NCBI GenBank assembly: GCA_025937075.1
Contig: JAICSD010000164.1
Coordinates: forward strand, 1 to 8,701
DNA length: 8,701 nucleotides
Direction: 5' to 3'
From: Vicinamibacteria bacterium
Lineage (GTDB): Bacteria > Acidobacteriota > Vicinamibacteria > Vicinamibacterales > 2-12-FULL-66-21
Notes under the pieces: generated by a model
Told to the model about the DNA's origin: nothing
What the model saw: the letters and a program-made list of their open reading frames with translations, nothing else
Database searches by the model: none
Made by a program: the position numbers and the translations under genes
In this document: piece after piece, positions 6,269 to 8,701 of the stretch
How the letters are laid out: each line of letters opens with the position of its first letter
How positions within the stretch are numbered: the stretch's first letter is position 1

Positions 6269-8139
6269 ATGGGCCGCCTCTCCGGCTCTGGCCATAACCA
6301 GGCGGCGGCCACGATCAGGCACGCAATGGTGGCCGTCAACGCAAGTCCCATCGCCTTGAGCAGAAGCGCTGCGAACAGCACCGTCATGGCAACGGCCATC
6401 AGGAAGGGCGTCAGCGTGTCGTCCGGCATCTTCGCGACCGACATCGGAATCGCATCGAGCGCGCTGGTTACGACCGTCACGCGTCCTTCGTCGAACACGC
6501 GATCCTCATCCGGATCGGCCTCTTCATCGAACTCATCCCATAACGGATGGCGCGTCGTGACGACCGGGACATGCTCCGAACCATAGACCGCGGGCGGTGA
6601 TGCCGCTTCCCATTCGAGCGTGTCCGCATTCCATGGGTTCTTGCCGGCCAGCACGCCGCGACGCAGGCTGGTCAGAAAATTCCAGACGCTGATCAGGATC
6701 CCGACCGTGAGAACGTAGGTGCCCACCGTCTCGAGCATGTTCAGACGCCCCCAGCCCGTGACGGCCGGGTACGTGTAGATCCGCCGCGGCATGCCGAGCA
6801 GCCCGAGGATCTGCATCGGAAAGAAGACCAGGTTGAAGCCGACGAACATCACCCAGAAGCTCCACTTGCCGAGCCGCTCGTCCATGAGGCGTCCTGTGAT
6901 CTTCGGCAGCCAGTAGTAGAACGCGGCGAATACCGGGAACACATTTGCCCCGACGAGCACGTAGTGCAGGTGTGAGACGACGAAGTACGTGTCCGTCAGC
7001 TGCCAGTCGTACGGGATGAGCGCAGTGATGATGCCGTTCAGGCCCCCAATCACGAACACGAGCAGGAAGCCGACCGCGAACAGCATCGACGTCGTGAGGA
7101 CGGGGCGTCCCTGCCAGATCGTCGCGACCCACGCAAACACCTGCACGGCGCTGAAGATCGAAATCGTCATGCTCGCGGCGCTGAAGAAGCTCATCGACAT
7201 CTGCGTCATGCCCGTCGCGAACATGTGGTGCACCCACACGCCGAAGCCGACGACCCCGGTGAGCACCGTCGCAAGCGCGACCCAGGTGTAGCCGACGATC
7301 GGCCGCCGCGAGAACACCGGCAGCAGCATCGAGATCATCCCGGTCGCCGGAAGAAAGATGATGTAGACCCACGGATGACCGAAGAACCAGAACAGCTGCT
7401 GCCAGAGCAGCGCGCTGCCGCCATGCGCCGTGTCGTAGAAGTGCGTGCCCCACTGGCGATCCAGCTCGAGGAAGACGAGTGCCGCCGTCAGGGCGGGTAG
7501 CGACAGGACGATCGACACCGAGATCGTGAGCGTGCTGTAGAAGAACAGCGGCATCCGGCTGATCGCCATGCCGGGCGCGCGGAGACGAAGGATCGTCGTG
7601 ATGAAGTTGATCGCGCCGGCGGTCGTGGAGATCGTCAGGAACAGGAGGGCCAGCGCGAAGAAATCCATGTTCAGCCCCGGGGAGTATTCCTTCAGCGTGT
7701 ACGGCACGTACGCGAACCAGCCCGCGTGCGGAGCCTGCCCGACGAACGGGCTCGCGTAGAGGAAGAGGCCGGAGGCGAGAAACGTCCAGTACGTGAAGGC
7801 GTTCAACCGCGGATACGCCATATCGCGCGCACCCGTCATCAGAGGAATGAGGTAGTTTGCGAACCCGGAGAGGATCGGCGAGGCGTACCAGAAGATCATC
7901 GTCACGCCGTGCATCGTGAAGATCTGGTCGTACGCTTCCGGCGTGAGAACGCCCGCGTCGGGGCGCGCGAGCTGGGTGCGGATGAGAATGGCTTCGATCC
8001 CGCCCGCGACCAGAAAGAGGAAGGCGGTCACCATGTAGCGCACGCCGATGTCCTTGTGGTCGACGGTCGCGAACCAGCCCCAAACGTTGTGAGGCCGTTC
8101 CCAGAGATGCTCGAGACGCTCCGCGATCGTCCGCTGCAC
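6265..8139 (-). CDS. coxA: Cytochrome c oxidase subunit I, A-family-like, with C-terminal extension
   Basis: A 624-residue catalytic subunit that reduces O2 to water and pumps protons. Twelve core helices precede an extension. Metal ligands are complete: low-spin heme His77 and His392, CuB His255, His304 and His305, high-spin heme His390, plus Tyr259 (HPWVY) that cross-links to the CuB His, and propionate-binding Arg452-Arg453. The D-channel entry survives (Asn95, Asp106, Asn113), yet the position of the canonical Glu (HPEVY) is Trp257, and the K-channel Lys position is Gln333 (SIFSAVQVFAW). After residue 500 comes an acidic linker (DEFDEEADPDED, 535-546) and two more helices (577-597, 599-616), like a fused subunit IV. 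I recall a similar layout in CoxN of CoxMNOP-type oxidases. The start is a GTG: third-position G/C is high from there on but poor in the upstream in-frame stretch to TTG at 8208. That TTG has GGAG 4 nt upstream and remains possible. Confidence 0.93.
   Translation of the reverse strand: MQRTIAERLEHLWERPHNVWGWFATVDHKDIGVRYMVTAFLFLVAGGIEAILIRTQLARPDAGVLTPEAYDQIFTMHGVTMIFWYASPILSGFANYLIPLMTGARDMAYPRLNAFTYWTFLASGLFLYASPFVGQAPHAGWFAYVPYTLKEYSPGLNMDFFALALLFLTISTTAGAINFITTILRLRAPGMAISRMPLFFYSTLTISVSIVLSLPALTAALVFLELDRQWGTHFYDTAHGGSALLWQQLFWFFGHPWVYIIFLPATGMISMLLPVFSRRPIVGYTWVALATVLTGVVGFGVWVHHMFATGMTQMSMSFFSAASMTISIFSAVQVFAWVATIWQGRPVLTTSMLFAVGFLLVFVIGGLNGIITALIPYDWQLTDTYFVVSHLHYVLVGANVFPVFAAFYYWLPKITGRLMDERLGKWSFWVMFVGFNLVFFPMQILGLLGMPRRIYTYPAVTGWGRLNMLETVGTYVLTVGILISVWNFLTSLRRGVLAGKNPWNADTLEWEAASPPAVYGSEHVPVVTTRHPLWDEFDEEADPDEDRVFDEGRVTVVTSALDAIPMSVAKMPDDTLTPFLMAVAMTVLFAALLLKAMGLALTATIACLIVAAAWLWPEPERRPI
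6277..6283 (-). promoter_or_regulatory. Ribosome binding site of coxC
   Basis: GGAGAGG on the minus strand, 8 nt before the ATG at 6268 and within the last codons of coxA. It supports starting coxC at the ATGA overlap. Confidence 0.6.
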
Positions 8140-8178
8140 GGCAGGAGGGGTGCAGCGCAAAGCGTGTGCCCGGTTGGA

Positions 8179-8195
8179 GACAGTTTCAAACCGTC
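8179..8195. promoter_or_regulatory. 17-bp near-palindrome in the coxA leader (candidate operator or promoter element)
   Basis: The plus strand reads GACAGTTTCAAACCGTC: two 8-bp arms around a central C, with one mismatched pair. On the minus strand it holds TTGAAA, close to a -35 hexamer, but no good -10 follows at the right distance. It lies in the 138-bp gap between the cupredoxin stop (8278) and the coxA GTG (8139), the longest non-coding stretch in the window and the natural place for an internal promoter of the oxidase genes. Its function is unproven; if coxA really starts at TTG 8208, the element would be inside the gene. Confidence 0.35.
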
Positions 8196-8277
8196 CGCAG
8201 GCCGGCAAGCGGCTCCGGACAGTTCTTTCAGCCTACAAAGCGTGTAGTCGTTTGGTACGAAAGGGCCCCAGGCTCGG

Positions 8278-8619
8278 CTATTCGACGCGAACCGTGCCCT
8301 TCATGGTCGGATGGAAGGTGCAGGTGTATGGGTACTCACCCTTCGATGTGGCACGGTACTGCCACGATTGCCCGTCCGCGATCGACTTGGAATCGAAGGC
8401 ACCGGCAGCAGTCACCGTATGCGGGAACAGATCCTTGTTCACCCACACAATCGTGTCGCCGGCTTCGACGGTGAGGTTTGCAGGCGTGAACTGCATGCCT
8501 TCGATGGTTACGGTATGCGTGACCGGTGGGGGAGCGCTGCTCCGGGCCTGGTTGCAGTGCATCAGGCCCAGAGCAGCGAGAAGAGCAAGCGTCAGTGATA
8601 CGCCGCGCCCGGTGTTCAC
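8278..8619 (-). CDS. Exported cupredoxin (plastocyanin-like type 1 copper protein)
   Basis: A 113-residue protein with a signal sequence (h-region about residues 8-20) and a plastocyanin/azurin-like domain (about 33-113). All type 1 copper ligands are visible: His67 in FPHTVT, then Cys100, His103 and Met106 in CTFHPTM. The opening VTIEGMQFTPANLTVEAGDTIVWVN is typical of the family. Cys22 could be lipidated, but the preceding residues (LMH) do not make a normal lipobox, so signal peptidase I cleavage is as likely. The start codon is GTG, 6 nt after the stop of the gene upstream; a G-run lies about 15 nt before it, rather far for a ribosome site. It is either a soluble electron carrier to the oxidase or a copper-handling protein. 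With the 138-bp gap after it, it may be in a transcription unit of its own with the gene upstream. Confidence 0.93.
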   Translation of the reverse strand: MNTGRGVSLTLALLAALGLMHCNQARSSAPPPVTHTVTIEGMQFTPANLTVEAGDTIVWVNKDLFPHTVTAAGAFDSKSIADGQSWQYRATSKGEYPYTCTFHPTMKGTVRVE

Positions 8620-8625
8620 GTCGGC

Positions 8626-8701
8626 TCAGTTCTTCCCCCCGATCTTCGACTGCACCTGCTTCGCATGCTCGAGATGCGCGACGAACGCGGGTCGCGTCTT
8701 C
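8626..8701 (-). CDS. C-terminal end of an unidentified gene (5' end outside the window)
   Basis: The last 24 codons of an open frame running in from the right edge on the minus strand, ending in TGA (8626-8628). The peptide KTRPAFVAHLEHAKQVQSKI plus GGKN is helical and basic, with G/C at nearly every third codon position like the neighbouring genes, and its stop is 6 nt before the cupredoxin GTG, so it is probably the upstream gene of the same operon. I do not recognise the family. The other two frames cannot be excluded on such a short piece. Confidence 0.5.
   Translation of the reverse strand, partial: KTRPAFVAHLEHAKQVQSKIGGKN

Noticed and set aside
6265..8139. Subunit I as a nitric oxide reductase rather than an oxygen reductase.
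   Set aside because: The cross-linking Tyr259 after the CuB His is present, and the neighbouring subunit II has a full CuA site; both point to an oxygen reductase despite the altered proton channels.
8140..8208. An N-terminal extension of subunit I beginning at TTG 8208.
   Set aside because: The 23 extra codons have many A/T third positions (TTT, GAA, ACT, GCA, GCT), unlike the rest of the gene, and do not resemble subunit I N-termini. Not fully excluded because GGAG lies 4 nt before the TTG.
8233..8247. CTACA-AAGCG-TGTAG as a transcription terminator after the cupredoxin gene.
   Set aside because: Only a 5-bp stem, not followed by a T-run on the minus strand; too weak to call a terminator.

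Overview
The window is a compact high-GC stretch of bacterial chromosome. It is almost entirely one minus-strand gene cluster that builds a respiratory chain segment, so transcription runs from the right edge to the left. Strong G/C preference at third codon positions, a caa3-type heme-copper oxidase, a methanol/ethanol-family PQQ dehydrogenase and many lipoprotein-type signal sequences suggest a Gram-negative soil or sediment bacterium. Acidobacteriota or a similar lineage would fit, but that is a guess from gene style; there is no rRNA or other phylogenetic marker here.

Layout in transcription order (right to left): the last 24 codons of an unidentified gene (8626-8701); a small exported cupredoxin (8278-8619); a 138-bp leader with a 17-bp near-palindrome; cytochrome c oxidase subunit I with a C-terminal extension (6265-8139); subunit III (5660-6268); a small three-helix membrane protein (5289-5663); a lipoprotein c-type cytochrome (4912-5292); a lipoprotein PQQ dehydrogenase resembling XoxF (3054-4904); a second lipoprotein c-type cytochrome (2549-3070); oxidase subunit II fused to a cytochrome c domain (1522-2544); a GlcG/HbpS-like lipoprotein (701-1525); and a stand-alone PAS protein (113-694). 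At the left edge the C-terminal helix-turn-helix of a LuxR/NarL-type regulator (1-123, plus strand) runs convergently into the PAS gene, overlapping it by 11 bp.

The genes are packed tightly. Four junctions are ATGA stop/start overlaps and most others are gaps under 10 nt, so this is almost certainly one operon. The striking point is the order: the quinoprotein dehydrogenase and two monoheme cytochromes lie between the genes for oxidase subunits III/I and subunit II. The simplest reading is a dedicated electron path, alcohol -> PQQ -> cytochrome c -> cytochrome c domain and CuA of subunit II -> heme/CuB centre of subunit I -> O2, with most soluble carriers tethered to a membrane by lipid. The dehydrogenase has the Asp-Tyr-Asp signature of lanthanide-dependent enzymes. 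Subunit I keeps all metal ligands but replaces the canonical D-channel glutamate by Trp and the K-channel lysine by Gln. No stretch longer than 300 bp lacks a gene, and no RNA gene, mobile element, CRISPR array or convincing terminator was seen.
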